DNA from: Chrysaora quinquecirrha
Taxonomy: Eukaryota > Cnidaria > Scyphozoa > Semaeostomeae > Pelagiidae
Direction: 5' to 3'
Length of the DNA stretch: 64,000 nt
Assembly: GCA_014526335.1 (NCBI GenBank)
Contig: JACTAT010000006.1
Location: forward strand, 5,153,115-5,217,114
The translations under genes were made by a program, and so were the position numbers. The notes under the pieces were generated by a model, which searched no databases, was not told the DNA's origin, and worked only from the letters and a program-made list of their open reading frames with translations. Of the stretch, positions 1 to 13,200 are shown piece after piece; positions within the stretch are counted from its first letter, which is position 1; each line of letters opens with the position of its first letter.

Positions 1-258
1 TGAAAGAGGTAGAGAATCTATGGCCACTAACGTTCTGGAAGAGGAAGGCACAATGAGTGAGATAGTAGACACCATTGCTTGCATTGCCCAAACTAGCTGT
101 AAATGTGCCTCGAAATCCCGACCTTCTATATAGCTTGCTTTATTGCTTGCATTGCCTATTTTCATTGATTTAGCAAAAAATAAAGAGAAAGAAAAATAAC
201 TAAGCATAATACTTTAATAGGTAAGACCTAAAGATAATCTGATAGCGAAAGATATTAC

Positions 259-3200
259 CTTTAACTTTGCATAATCGTCGGCCATTTCATTCATTGCAAC
301 TGAGGCATCTTTAAGTTCTTTCTGTGCAATATTTATGTCTTTCTGAAGAGAGTCGTTTTCATTTTGCAAATCCTAGAAATAAAATAAATTTCAAGCTATT
401 AGAACATCTATCTCTTGGATCTATAGACAATTTAATCTTCATTAAGTGTTCTATATGCTTTGATTTGGTGAAATTACAGAATCAATGAAAGATGACTAGT
501 CAATGATCCAAACAAATAGTTACCCTTATTTCATCCAAGTAACGAGAAAGTTCTTTATTTTTGTTGGAGATTTGATCTTTTACGCTCATGTCTTCTCCAC
601 GACGTAGAATCTGGTTTTCTCTCTAAAAAATGAAAAGCAAAAATTTAAACAGGATCGTCACCCTAACTAAGCATGGTTTTTCACCCAGGAAGAAATCTTG
701 AAAATCTAAGAATCTTAAGAAATAGCCTAGACAATGAACATCGAACGCAAAGAAAGTACAGGGCGTGTTAGAGTAAGGCTTTCCGCTCACTATTGAAAGT
801 AGTGGGTCCGACCTTGCCGAAGTGCCTTCTGCCATCGTAAATGGCGAGGACTGGCGGGCGGGATCTCAAATACAGGAAGACTTCTCTGGAATCAGGAATA
901 ACGGGGCTTTATGTAAGTTCTTGAAATTCTAACGCCTAAACAAAGCTATGTTGGATTTCGGGAAGTTCGTAAAGAAGATTCGGTTTAGGAAGAGGCAGCT
1001 GTTATTATAGTTTGAGCGTGAAAGGCTACACGATATGTTTTACAGAACATCAAGCTGAGAATTGGGTCGAATTTTTCTGCTTTCTAAGAAATTATTCGAG
1101 CTAAGCCTGCAAAGTCCACCAGTCCGAAGCCCTTTCCTGAAAACGCATTTCAAATATGTTTTTGAGAAGGGTAGGGGTGACAGCCTAGTGAGAAAAAAAA
1201 AAGAATTAGGCAGGCTGAAATCAAAACCAAAAGTTCTTATTAAAGACAAAACGTGTGCGTTTGGAAAAGATATTTGGCACGCTGAAATTATTTTCTCCAC
1301 TGTACCTGTGACTCAAGTTGTCTTTGATAATCCTTGATGTTACTTCTGAGTCGATCTCCCTGAAAAGTAAAGTTGGTTCTGTCAAATAAGGTCAGTTACT
1401 AAGGCTAAACCACACACAACTGCGTGAAATGCTAATACTCATGATTTATTATTTAGTTGGTTATTTTCTACACATTACTGACAAAACTAACTCCAGGCGC
1501 AAGTATAGTCACAAATTTAGTTTACATATTGGCTTCATAATTTCATGTTCTGCGTTGTTGTATGTTAGTTTGGTTTGAAACTAACGTTTTGACTTCGAAG
1601 ATTGGCGAAAATTTGCACTGCTTTAAGTTCACTAATTTATTATCCATATATATTTTCATCTATAGTGCCTATATCTGCCTGCATAACCTTATTCTTATCT
1701 CTACTAGTATGACTTGTATCGTTGCTCGGGAATATCATTAAGCTCTTTAGGCCAGTTCTCTATGTAAACGTCTTCAGCTCTCCAATCATGCAATTCTGGT
1801 TTAGGTTGTTGAAAGACCTACCTTTAGTCATAAAGATATCTTATCCTTATCTTCGCGACCTTAAACTTGGGAATAATGAATGCAGCAACATTTAAATTTA
1901 ATTATAAAAATTTCATTATAAAACTTTTATTACTTCTCGCTTGAGTTCCGTGTTTTTCAGTTCCAGTTCTTCGCATTGCTTTGTTACCTAGACAGAAAAA
2001 AATCAAGAAAACTGATCTTATAGTCGAGAAAACTCAGCTGACCCAATTTGTTAGTGCAACTAGACTTGCAAATGTTGAATGAAAATACTGAAGCAAACAC
2101 CTATTATAAGCAACTAAATATTGATAAGAAATAAAAGTTTCTTGTAAATGCTCCTTATTCGACTACTGAAAGGAACTTAAACATTTCGTGAATATCCAAG
2201 GGGTAAAATCTTTATTCAGTAATCCTTATTAAATCTCAATAGAAGTTTTAGCCTAGTAATCGAACAAATTTTATGCTGAAATAGCAGAGTTGAAGCTAAG
2301 CATGTCTTTAATAATAAAGTTTCAGACGACCAAATTTCGGATAACATTTTGTTCGAAACTGTAACCGCCAAAACGATTGGAAATCCCCGAAAAGTTTTCT
2401 GAAATTTTGTTAACAAAAAAGGCCATTGAAATACTTTCAATAGTAGTGTTTGACAACCCATTTCCGATCATTACGTAAACTTCCAAAAAATAAAATGTAG
2501 ATATAGTGTAAAATATCCTTGATGAACTACAAAACAGAACTTTCGAAACAGCTCTGAAAGAAAGGGTCCAAAATTTTTCCGTCTGAAACTCGTTATTTAA
2601 GTACGAGAAATGTACGTAGATCTCAGGGACTGACTAAAGCATAAGAGGCAAAGACCATGAACTAAATGGAGTACAAGGCAACAATGACAGAGTTTTATAG
2701 TTTCTCAATGGCTACTTAAAGCTAGGCTTATGTCGACCGACGATACGATAAAATCAACGCCAACTGGTTTAACTGCTAACTTGTGTCGACTTGTCAAGAA
2801 CTAATTTTTTTTTTTAACATTTTCATTTCATTATCAAACAAGTATTTACAATTAAATCAGAATTTAAATATCGAATATAAAAGGAAATTGGAAAATGTAA
2901 AAGTCTAAAATTGAAACTCTATTTAGGCCTACTAAAATAAAGTCATTATCAAATTATTAAGAAACTGAGTAAAAACATATAGAATTAAAAGAAAAGGAAG
3001 ACAAGCAACAACCTAAAAAACAGTCCTTGATCCCCTTAAACATAAAACCATAGATTTAATTAAACTAAAAGAAACTTGAGTCCTTATGTCGTTCATAATT
3101 TCTGAGTATTTTTTATTTAATTTTGTTCTTAATTTTGAGGCCAATTTTTTTTTGAGGCCAATTTGTCAAGAACTAATTAGAACCTTTAGGACAAAGTTGG

Positions 3201-6200
3201 TGGTGGTCGCAAGAGGTCTCGGGCTGTCCAATATTTCCAACTTTCTGGAACTGTGCGCCGACTAGTTGACGTCAAAAAGAAACTAGTTAGTTGCCAGGGA
3301 GGTTTTGTCATCAGATCAGTTGCGATAAATCAGTTGCAAAAAATCGCTGATTAGCTAGGGCAGGGTGCCCTGATAATGCGCAATGTCAACATCAGAGTTC
3401 ACGAAACGAGAACATCAGAATATATAATGACAGAAAGGACAGAAATAACAATGCCTAACCTTGTCATTTTGATGTTGCTCTTTGACAAGTTTTCTTTCCA
3501 ACTCTTCCAGTTCTTTCTCCAGAAGCTGTAATAGAGATTGACATCAGGCTTGAATGTTCATTATTTGTAGAAGGATACATAATAACAGTAAATCTCTCAA
3601 ATTAGGAAGTCACTTTATTCGTGATAACCTCTGCTTATCATGATAACCCTTTCTTATGTTTGGGTTTGTTGGCTCTTTTGTCATGTTCCAGAATTATTCT
3701 GTTTCATGTTCTGATTCATTCTGGAACATAAAATTTCAATGAGATTGGTGGAAGAAAGACAATTAAAAAGCCTAAACAGCCATCCCTTGCCAGTAAAATA
3801 GTAAATCATTTGTAAATACTGTATCACTTCAATGGTCTAACATTATTCGAAAGGTTCTTCAATCACGATAAAGACCTGCATACTGGACTGTCTTCTGTGT
3901 TGACCCTGATCAATAACACTGATGTTTTGATGAGCTATGTCAAAGTCACCTTGAAAGGTACCCTGCCTGGCCACAACGCCCCTGAATCATGTTTAATAAA
4001 TTGTCAGAAACAATCTTGATAAGTGCAATTAGACTCACCTTATTCTTGTCTTCCAGTTGCTCCATTTCAGCTTTTAAAAATCTGTCATCGCTGTTGGAAA
4101 ATTTCTGCAATTGAAGTACACAAATTAAATTTATACCAAGATATGGGAGAAAATATGTCCTTAGATTACGGATTCATAAAAAGTTTAAATAGTTGTACAT
4201 ATCTTAAACAATATGTTACTTACAGATTGGTTACTGGCAAGAATTTAACGTTTTTGCTAGCCTTAATTTCTTTAATGCCAAAATTTTCATTAGACTTAAT
4301 TTGAGTATTAGATTCTGTTGGCTAACTGAAAATCGGACTATTTTGCTCATAAAAACCAAAACTGATAACAGCACACTCATCATTCTTGAATTAAAATCTA
4401 AAAAACTTAAATTGCAGATTTAAACATTTTGAAGGTGCTCTGGCATCATGGTCTTATCCAGCTGACTCATGTTGTCAGAAGCTCAGTGTGGTCAGGGTTC
4501 GAGCCCAGCCACGGTAGCGTCACAGCCAGGGTCGAGGTCTCGATTAGTTAACCTACTACTGAGATCCTAGCAACTGGCACTAAAACACCATTTCACCTTC
4601 ACCTTCACCATTTTCAACAAGATTGTAAGTAACAGTAGAAATTTTTTTGACATATGTAAGCTCTTTTGGGCATGCTTATACTCGAAGCAGTGTCAAAAAA
4701 CGCTTTTGACTTTGCTCCAAAATTTTTCTACTGCTTCTTATATTTTGAAATTCTGTTCTACTCAAAAACTACTTTTATGAGATGCTGATACTGCTTATAA
4801 ATACCTGGTAGTGAGCCAAGTCTTTGTGCAGTGCATCAATTTCAGCCATCAAGTCTTTTTCTGATAAGCAAAGATCACAAAAAGTTAGATCAACAACATG
4901 ATAAGCAAAGACTGCAAAGATTTTAAACAGTTAGAACAACAACTACACACTTTTTTATAAAGAACCACTTTATAAGGAACCTACATGTAGAAGGCCCGAA
5001 AATTTAAAGAACTTATACTAGTAAAGAGAAAATCACTAAGGAACTTTTCATTGTTGAATATTTTTATCACTGCAAACAAAACAGAATTAGAAAGCCGAAT
5101 AGAAGAATAAATTGTACTTTACGCATGTATCAAATGTTTGCTTGAGTAGTTTCGAGCTTTGCTTACAAATGTCTCTGTGCGGTAGTCATTAAACTGTATG
5201 TGCAGTTAAAATTAAGGAACTATTAAGGAACTTTTGGAACTACAATCGTCTCAAAAGAGGTCAGAAAATAAGGAACTTTAAGAACTAGGCCTTGAGCTAG
5301 GTTCTTTATAAAAAAAAGAGTGTAAACAACAAACTACAACACATCAAAAAAGTGAAACTCAATATGGTGAACCCTTTCATAACACCATTAGGATATTATA
5401 GGGATATTAATGTGCAAAGTTGTTAGAGGAACATGGGCATGTGACACCAGAATACCTTTTGTTCCTGCTCCATCTCTCATAACATTTTCCAGCTCATCAA
5501 GTGTTGCTTCATACTGAATGTTTTTAACCTGAATTGTGACAAAATCAAGATTATTATATACATTCAATGTAATTACTTACCAAATTAAGAAGTTCCCAAT
5601 TCTCCAAAAGGTAGTAGGCTCATCAGAGGGGTCCAAAGTTAAAGGCACTAACAGATATAGGTGCAATTACTTTAATATGGGGTACTTGTCATAAGAGCTA
5701 AGAGGACCATAATATGGGCCTTGAATTGAATCCCTTGAATTTCTTCCAGCTTGCAACATGTGAAATAGATAGGTTATTTTCATTACATTTTGGAAATGGT
5801 GTTGGTGTAGAAACTTACACCCCACATGGCTCTGATGTTATTCAAAGCTCAAAATAAAAGAAGAATTTCTAACCTATTGAGTGTGGATGGACACAAATCA
5901 GTAAAGACTAGTAAAAGAGGAAACAACACATAATTATCTCTAGTTATACCTTCATGATACTCTGGGTAACTTTGAATAGCTGAACCATTTTTGTAGCATC
6001 CCCAGCTTCTGGATTACCAGCATAGACTTCAACCTACAAGAGTAGAAATTCAGATATGTTACTTGCCATGAATTTGCTGAATATAGTGCTACCTACCAAG
6101 GCACTCACAAATGGCAAAAGCCAGGATGTGGCAATGCAAGGGGAGAGCAAGCTCTGACAAAATATAACATAAGGCAAGTGAACAGTGGTCACAGCCTTTT

Positions 6201-6636
6201 TTGTATTGAATGCACAAATCCTGAGAAAGATGTCATTGGTTTTGAAGATCAGAGTAAAGAAAGACTCCTTTTCACCACATGCCTTGATGTGCACCACACA
6301 TACCACCATACATAAAATATTTGCTGCAAATGTATCCTTGTTTACATTTTTCAATTTTGCTCTCATTTTCAATGATTTCCCACAGCATGCTTCTGCATTG
6401 TTTTGGTGGGCATAGCAGCAGCAATTCCAGTATTCTAGTTACTCAATCAAAAAGTTACTAAGCATCAAATAGTAATTTTGCTGCTTGAGTGCAGTTCAAA
6501 TTTGAAGATCTTGAATTATTTTAATGTTTTTTACCTCAGCCAAATCATGAAACAGTTTGTCAGCATACTCCTCGTCATCTTGCAATAAAGATATATCAAC
6601 TGATAATACTTGATTCCAGTCAATCTGTGGTGCCAT
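259..6636 (-). CDS. CEP290: CEP290 centrosomal/ciliary transition-zone protein, N-terminal exons (partial)
   Basis: Ten minus-strand coding exons, all with AG/GT borders and matching phase: 6535-6636, 5950-6033, 5456-5528, 4805-4860, 4039-4104, 3460-3525, 1934-1987, 1306-1359, 524-622, 259-372. Together they give about 256 residues. The start is the ATG at 6636; it opens MAPQIDW, like the conserved CEP290 start (PxINW). Recognisable blocks follow in family order: VTQSIMK, DDRFLKAEMEQLE, LRRGED and RYLDEI. The rest is coiled coil. The family protein is about 2,500 residues, so most of the gene lies beyond the left edge. Known role: it tethers microtubules to the ciliary membrane at the transition zone. 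Introns are 0.1-1.5 kb and hold a MITE (4944-5324) and a SINE (4434-4610). No frameshift or stop was seen. Identification rests on remembered family sequence, not an alignment run. Confidence 0.92.
4434..4610 (+). repeat. tRNA-derived SINE, copy 1
   Basis: An internal pol III B-box-like motif (GGTTCGAGCCC) is followed by a conserved body and a tail of CACCTTC repeats. Closely related copies lie at 19701-19853 (plus) and 45622-45793 (minus). It sits inside a CEP290 intron. Confidence 0.8.
4944..5324. mobile_element. MITE, AAGGAAC variant (copy in CEP290 intron)
   Basis: The left end is TACACACTTTTTTATAAAG and the right end is its inverted form, closing AAAAAAGAGTGTA. The interior repeats AAGGAAC several times. 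It is an inverted-orientation relative of 38718-39125, sharing the block around TAGAAGGCCCGAAAATTTAA. In this copy both ends carry AAAGAACC instead of AAGGAACC. No coding capacity. Confidence 0.85.
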
Positions 6637-9064
6637 TTCTAAATGATAGAAGTGAGTCCTTCAGGCAGCAATCCTCTTCTTAGGCCTAGAATGGCCTAGC
6701 CGACCTTTGGCTGTCCGGCTTTCAACCGGATAAACAAAGTATCTAATGCTACTGACAAAGTTTCAAAATATCACAGATGCAATAATCCATATTCCGTAAT
6801 GTTAGGTATGCTATATAAATCGTAAAAAGGCTGTTATTTTTCATTAAGAAGGCACAGTTTTCTTCAGCTCCTCGATGGCTTCAATGGTTGTTGACACACA
6901 ACAACAATCATTGCTAGCAACTGCTAGCGTGGAGGTTTGGAACTAGGCGCGAAAACGAAACAGGGACAAGAGACAAGGGGTACAAGAGAACAAAACAATG
7001 ATTGGGAAAAGGACAAGCTACTTAGCGACCAGAAGTACTCATAGCCACACTTCCAAAAACAACGAAATTCGGGCAAAAAATCTGTCAAATTTCGGGAAAG
7101 TTTCTTTAAAAACAATGACCTAACGTACGAATCGGACAACCCCGTGATTTTTTCTTACCCTAAATCGGACCAATTTTGGACAAACAATGTGACGCGCAAA
7201 GTGCATTTTGCAAATAACTACCGTGCCCCACCGTGCATTACAAATTTTGGACGCGTTTGAAAGATCTTTCCGTGAGAGATGTTCAAAAAACGCTTTAGTT
7301 GAAAGGTAGATAAATTTTTGTCACAGTTTAACTGATGTTACTCGGCAACCAATGCCACCAAATCTGAAAATTTTTCGGCAACAATTTCCAAAAGCACTAA
7401 ATTTGCCCTTCATATACGTAGTGATGTGAGTAAACACAAGCAAACACGAAAAACCGTTGAATGATTTATAGCTACAAAGAGAAGCGGTGGCACGTAAGTC
7501 TCTTTGCAACGTCCATGATCTGAAAAACGTAAAAGTACAGAATAGAATAGTCTGAAGGCAGCCGGACGGGGGTACTCCCTAGTGTATGCTGACAGATATG
7601 TGCCCCTCGCACATATGAGTGGGTTTTTCTTCCAAAATTCCCTACAATGGGGTTTAATGTGTGCCCGAAATAAAATGCCTTGAAAGTAAGTAGTATAGAA
7701 TCATATTTCCTTAACATTTGGCACATAAATGCATACGAAAGTCGAAAAAACTAGGTGGCTGAATGTGTAACACAATTACTTAAGGTTGGGCTAGTTTTAA
7801 AAACTCTGGGGGCACATCCCTTTACATGTCAAGGTCCATTCCCCCCAGGGGAGGCTTATTGCTTTGGCTATTGCACTTTCATTTCAATTTGACAAGTCCA
7901 TGGAGTGCAAAAACAATGCAACGCGGTAATACTATATAAACGATTATTTCTAACTTTGACGTAACCGTGGAGCACATCGGGGAATACTAAACGTTGATCT
8001 CACCCGCTTGCGAACAAATAGCCACTGTAGTCATTAAGGTTATCCGCTACCAATGCAGAAACAGTTAAAATGAAAATATTACCTTTTACAAAACACAGCC
8101 TATGCATTTAAGCTGATTAAACTTGTCTGATTAATTAATGTCTCACCGTTTTCACAATGATTCGAAAACCACGTCATTACGAAAAACCTATAAAACACTT
8201 CGGCAATCTATTGTAACCTTCAGCTTACTGAAATTACCGCAACGGCGAATTGAGGAATCTTATTAATACAGCAGAATCTGCAAAGACACAGAAATCGATA
8301 TCTGCTTAAATATTTAAGTTGGGTGGTTTAAGACAGGTATATAAAGAAGCAAGGTCAAACAGAAACAAAACTGGTTAACTAAGAAATAAGAGCGAGGAAA
8401 ATTTGCACCAAAACAAGCGTAACCTATTGCACGAAAAACGTGAATCAAGTGAAGTGAATTATACCTTTTCTCAAAAGAAGCAGGTATTTAAGCTTGTTAA
8501 AGAGAGCAGAGCAGAAGTATAAAAGATTTTTAGGATATTTTCTCTAAAACAGGTGTTGGCAACTGTAGACATGGACAATTCACTGATCAGTGCTTATTTG
8601 CTTGCTTCCTTGTATTAAACAAATAAAAGAGGAAATTACAAATTTGAGCAAACTTTTAGGGAACCAAAACAACTGCTTGTGTATTTGCCATAGATTATGG
8701 TTTACACGAAGACGACTGACATCAATTTGTAAGAAATGGGAACTAAGGATAACTTGAACAATTGGCAAGACACTGCAGAGAAAAAGCAACTGAAATTAAA
8801 ATTTTAGAAGAAGCATCGTAGCCCTTCCCGGAAACTGCAGCCAAACATTAATTGTCAGAAGATATTTTGGCACGTTCGCTATCAGCAAAGCAAAGTTAAG
8901 AACATTAAGTGCAATTTTGTTTTACCTATACAATAAACATAGATAACAAACGAAGAAACTTTAAAAGTGGAAGCAACACATTAAGCACGAGAAAACGCCA
9001 GGCGAATGGAGCTCTAACTTATTATCCATATTCCATATAGTTTACGCAACATTTTGCTAACAAA
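6637..9064. other. Region upstream of CEP290 with repeat debris
   Basis: No conserved coding exon was seen on either strand. It should contain the CEP290 5' UTR and promoter, but I cannot place a transcription start. A G-run repeat of the 'GGGGTACTCCC' type occupies about 7566-7860, with the TGTGCCCCTCGCACATATG motif characteristic of that family. Confidence 0.6.
7566..7860. repeat. G-run 'GGGGTACTCCC' dispersed repeat
   Basis: It begins GGGGGTACTCCCTAGTGTATG and ends in a CCCCAGGGG stretch. Related sequence appears at about 33433-33825, 45042-45330, 52358-52727 and 55003-55228, sharing motifs such as TGGGTTGGTTT and runs of G or C at the ends. No ORF. Confidence 0.6.
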
Positions 9065-9496
9065 ATGGAAAGCAACCATCAGTATTCTTCAAGGAAGATC
9101 GAAACAGACTCAAAAGCATTCTTGATACATGGCTTTAGGCCCAACCAAAACATAAGCAAAAACGACAATTTTAGAGAGAGAATTATGGAGCTGAAACAGA
9201 GGTCAATGGAGGGAAATTGCGAGGCACACGGATCGGATTCAGAAGAACACATTCATTGCCCCATGTGTGGGTATGCGTGTATGGAATGCTTAAGAATCGC
9301 AGCTCAGGCAGTCGAGTGTTATTCTGAACGTCAAGGAGGTCTAAGCATTCCTATATGCACTTGTGGCATTAATATGATGGTGAAGACGAGAGAAAAGGTG
9401 GGAGAGCGAGGAGATGAAAGCAATCGCCAGTCAGTGTTTGTGTATAAATTCGTCAAGGAGAAATCCAGGTCAATTCGTGATAAAAAATATCGCTAA
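9065..9496 (+). CDS. Hypothetical single-exon protein with CxxC motifs
   Basis: A 143-codon ORF with an AATAAA signal at 9581-9586, 85 bases after the stop. I do not recognise the family. The middle (residues about 64-77) is Cys-rich: CPMCGYACMEC contains two CxxC-type pairs. A further CTCG lies near residue 99 and the tail is basic. This could be a small zinc-binding domain; that is inference. The ORF is divergent from CEP290 and the only plausible gene on the plus strand in the left 35 kb. It could also be the last exon of a longer gene whose upstream exons I cannot see, or a chance ORF, although its composition is not that of a repeat. Confidence 0.5.
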   Translation: MESNHQYSSRKIETDSKAFLIHGFRPNQNISKNDNFRERIMELKQRSMEGNCEAHGSDSEEHIHCPMCGYACMECLRIAAQAVECYSERQGGLSIPICTCGINMMVKTREKVGERGDESNRQSVFVYKFVKEKSRSIRDKKYR

Positions 9497-9601
9497 CAAT
9501 ATAAATGTATAAAACATATTAATTCATTATAAACATTATGATACAAAATACTAACGGAAATTTCGTTTCGACTACATAGTAATAAAATTATTGATATTTT
9601 A

Positions 9602-9889
9602 GACCCCGTTTACACGATATCGGTACCACACCGGTTTGATATGACACCGGTGCGGAATCTTTTGTTTTTAGACGAGCCGTTTACACGATATCGGTACCAC
9701 ACCGGCATAAAAGGTGTGAAAACACATGTCGATAGCCACACCGGTACGATTTCATGCCGGTGTGATAGCGACATCGTGTAAACACCCATACCGGCATGCT
9801 ACCGATACGATTCCATAACCCACACCGGCATGGTTTCATGCCGGTGTCAAATCGTACCGGTGTGGTACCGATATCGTGTAAACGGGGTC
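9602..9889. mobile_element. PIF/Harbinger-like MITE with TTA duplication
   Basis: The terminal inverted repeats start GACCCCGTTTACACGATATC. The element is flanked on both sides by TTA (9599-9601 and 9890-9892), the target-site size and sequence known for PIF/Harbinger elements. A second internal copy of the end lies near 9675, suggesting a partial duplication. The interior is rich in inverted ACCGGT/CCGGCATG motifs. No ORF. Confidence 0.8.
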
Positions 9890-9989
9890 TTAGAAGGTAG
9901 TTATTGACGGATTGTTGCCATATGGTATTGTCTACATAAAACAAATAGAACAAGACTTTGACAGTCATACATACGTAGAAGCTCATGAA

Positions 9990-10128
9990 TTTTTTGAAAA
10001 ACATTGGTCAGCAATTCTGCTTGTCAAGGAATGTTTGCAATGTGGCCAAACAGAAACATTGCTTGTAAAACGAATTTCAAATGTTTCACTGAATATATGT
10101 TTGATCATTTGGCAGGGTCTAAAGTAAG
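9990..10128. mobile_element. Truncated GGCCCTGGC-family MITE
   Basis: Right portion of the family described at 39766-40050: ACATTGGTCAGCAATTCTGC, TGGCCAAACAGAAACATTGC and a degraded right end (TTTGGCAGGGTCTAAAG). The left end is missing. Confidence 0.6.
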
Positions 10129-10262
10129 CTCACGAAATAAAAGCTATTCATAGCATACAAACTTATCAAAATTTGAAATACTTGATTTAGGCCAATTTTC
10201 TCAATTATGGTTCGTTATTTCTTTTATCACTGACGGCATCCTGAGTTCCAATTTCCTCCATT

Positions 10263-13200
10263 CTACATATTCTTATACTTTGTAAATAGGGCGTATAGAA
10301 CTCTCAATGTAGACTTCAAATCGTGAGTAACGATGTCTGAAAGAAAGATAAAATTCTCGTTCAATTGGCAAGTGAACAAAACCTCATTTTTAAAATAACC
10401 AACGCAGAGAACAATAAGAGATCTGTAGGACAGATAATTCTTTCAGAATATATGCTGTAAGACGGATAGATGGGCACACATAAGTCTGTGCTTAGCAAAG
10501 AGGGGAGGTCGACTGAATAGCCCAGGGCTAATCAGATTCGCTTGCAATTCGGCCATTCGCACCACAAATTTATTAACAAATGGATTGATGGTTTAAAAAA
10601 CAATGCATAAATGTCTGATATCAATCAACTACCTTGCGCCTTCGCTTTTGGCTTCCCGAGTCCAGCATCCTGAACAAGTTCCAATGCAAAGTCGACATTA
10701 TGAACCTATAAAACGAGACATAAATTATTGTCTTAAATAGCTGACTCAACATCTATGACTGAAAAAGCTTTGAAATATATTTTTAAAAAAAAAAAAAAAA
10801 ACAAAAAGGGGCCCTCGTCAGTTCTAGTAAGGCAAGCAAGTAAGCAATCTTTATTTGTTAAGGCAGGCAGAGGTAGTTACAGCTGTAAAGCAGATATTGA
10901 CCTTCAGCCTGCACTCCTAGACTGATATCTTAAAACGAATGCTCTGGGTAGTCATTGATGGACAGCCTGAGTTGACTGTAGGCGGAAGGATGTACAGCTG
11001 AGATGACTGTAGGCTTGTGGAAGGTGGTTCGATGAGAATCGAACCCATGACTTGCCAACGGTCAACCAAAGGGCTGTTCACTCTGCCACACCAACGCATC
11101 TCATGATGCATCTCATTTCAGCTTTAGAAGAATAATTGCTGACATAATAATGTTGCTCACTTTTTGCTCAAATCCTTTTGGGGTCAGATGGAACAGATGC
11201 AGTGGAACAAAGTAGCCTTCTAGCAATCCAACCAGCAGTATGAAGTAGACGCCATCGTGAAACTAAACAGTGAAAAAGGGATTATTACAACATGACATAA
11301 AGAATATAACAGCTCGTTAAGCTTCAGAGTTAATCAACGGAGCCATAGCTAGGCATTTTTTAAATATCCTATGAAAATGCTTTGAATTTGAATGTTAGTT
11401 AGTCACACCAAAGGCTTTTCTGCTGCCCGATAGAAGCAGTTTATTGTTCATTACCAGGGTGTGATACTTTATTTATAGACTACCAAGGCCCTAGGAGTTC
11501 GTCACTTTGATATCCATAGTTTTACTTTAACGGAAATTGTCTCAAGTATAAAACATTTTTCCTACCTGTTTGTCCAGATTCGTTACTTCCAAATTCAGTT
11601 TTCCTAGATGCTTGTTTACAAAACCTTGAAGCGACTAAAACAAAACACAAAAGAAATTACGAAGAACATCTCTACGTTTAAGGTACAGATTTTGACAGCA
11701 TCACAACACAATACGATGTCATCTTAATCGAAGCAGAGCTTAACTCATGGAGATGCAGCAATTTTTTCTATGAGTTCATTGAGGCAATTTTCACTATTTT
11801 GAATGAAGGTATTGCAATTGGCGTCGGTATTAGTATTTGCATTGGTATTGGTTTAGATGTAGACAAATGCAAAGAAATTATTAGTACTGCTAGATTTAGA
11901 TGTATTGGTAGAGTTAATGATTGTACTATATTAATACTATGGTACTGATAACCATATTGAAAAATCTATTAAGGCAGAGGTATGGTAGGTATCGGCTGGT
12001 TCATATGAAAACAAACTTAAGTTGTTTTAAAGCGTTTCAAATAATGTTTAAGTAGTTGATCTTCGTTAGAGCGCTGGATTCGGTGAAGCCTTTGAAGCAA
12101 ATAACCAGGAAGCCATCGAAAAAGACATAAACGACTGAATGTAACCGTCAAATAGCGCTGTAAATGCGATAGGTTTCAGGTTATCAACCTCTCTTTTATG
12201 CCTTTTAATTGTTTTCTCCAAAAAACCCAGTGACTCAAAGGAATGTAACGACCTGATTCAAATTGGCCAATAATGATACAGGATGACTTCACGTGCTGGT
12301 TTAGCAATAATTTAGTATAGTGTAGGATAGAAAGACTTTGTTGCACAGGTAGATAGTAATACAGTAACCATAGAGTATTAGACAAATGTACAAAAGGATA
12401 AGTCGTCTAAGAACTCTTTGTGAATTTACAAGACTGTCTCAGAACGAGACCCCCTTTAATTCAAGATATACCACTAAATCAACTGGATGAACAAGAAATC
12501 CAAAAACGCTTTTTCATCAAAGACCCAATCAAATCACTGAGGCAGCATTGGGGGGCTAAGAATTTCCCATCTCCCTTATCCCTTTGATTTTTTCTGGAAA
12601 TACCCCGTGTCTCTAGTTCCCTAAATGGGCCCCATCAGATCATTCTGGTTGGAGAAACTTCTTATCTCTAGGAACACAAACCTGGAATGATTGGCCAATA
12701 GGTCTTACCGAACTAATCGAAAGTATCCACTTTTCAAGAGGGTTAAAACAGTGGAGAGGACCAGAGTGTAGATGTAACATATACGAAAAATGTGAAAATA
12801 ATTTCAGGTTTTAATCTAGTTGCTTTATTTTGAGTAAACAATTGTCGTTAACATCTCCTGAGTAGTTTAATTATTTTTAATTTTTTATTTAGATAAACAG
12901 ACAAACTCATAAAATCAGCCACGATTTTATGCATTATAATGTCCTTTAGGACTATAGAAGAACATGACAAATACATAAGATTGAGATTGTACCTTTTTCA
13001 CAACGCTAAGCTTCTCGGGAGCATGATCAAAAAGAGTGTCGAAAGCATCTCGATCTGCAAGAACAAAAGTTCGTTACATCTATTACTTTTGTGCCTGCTA
13101 TAACATTAACTTTCACACTCAGCATGTTTCTCAATCAAGAGTGGGGGAAAAATGACAAAAGTTCAATATCACATCCGATGAAAATGCGGCCATTTGTTAT

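Noticed and set aside
1..140. A further CEP290 exon at the left edge
   Set aside because: No open frame with splice borders resembles the next expected coiled-coil segment.
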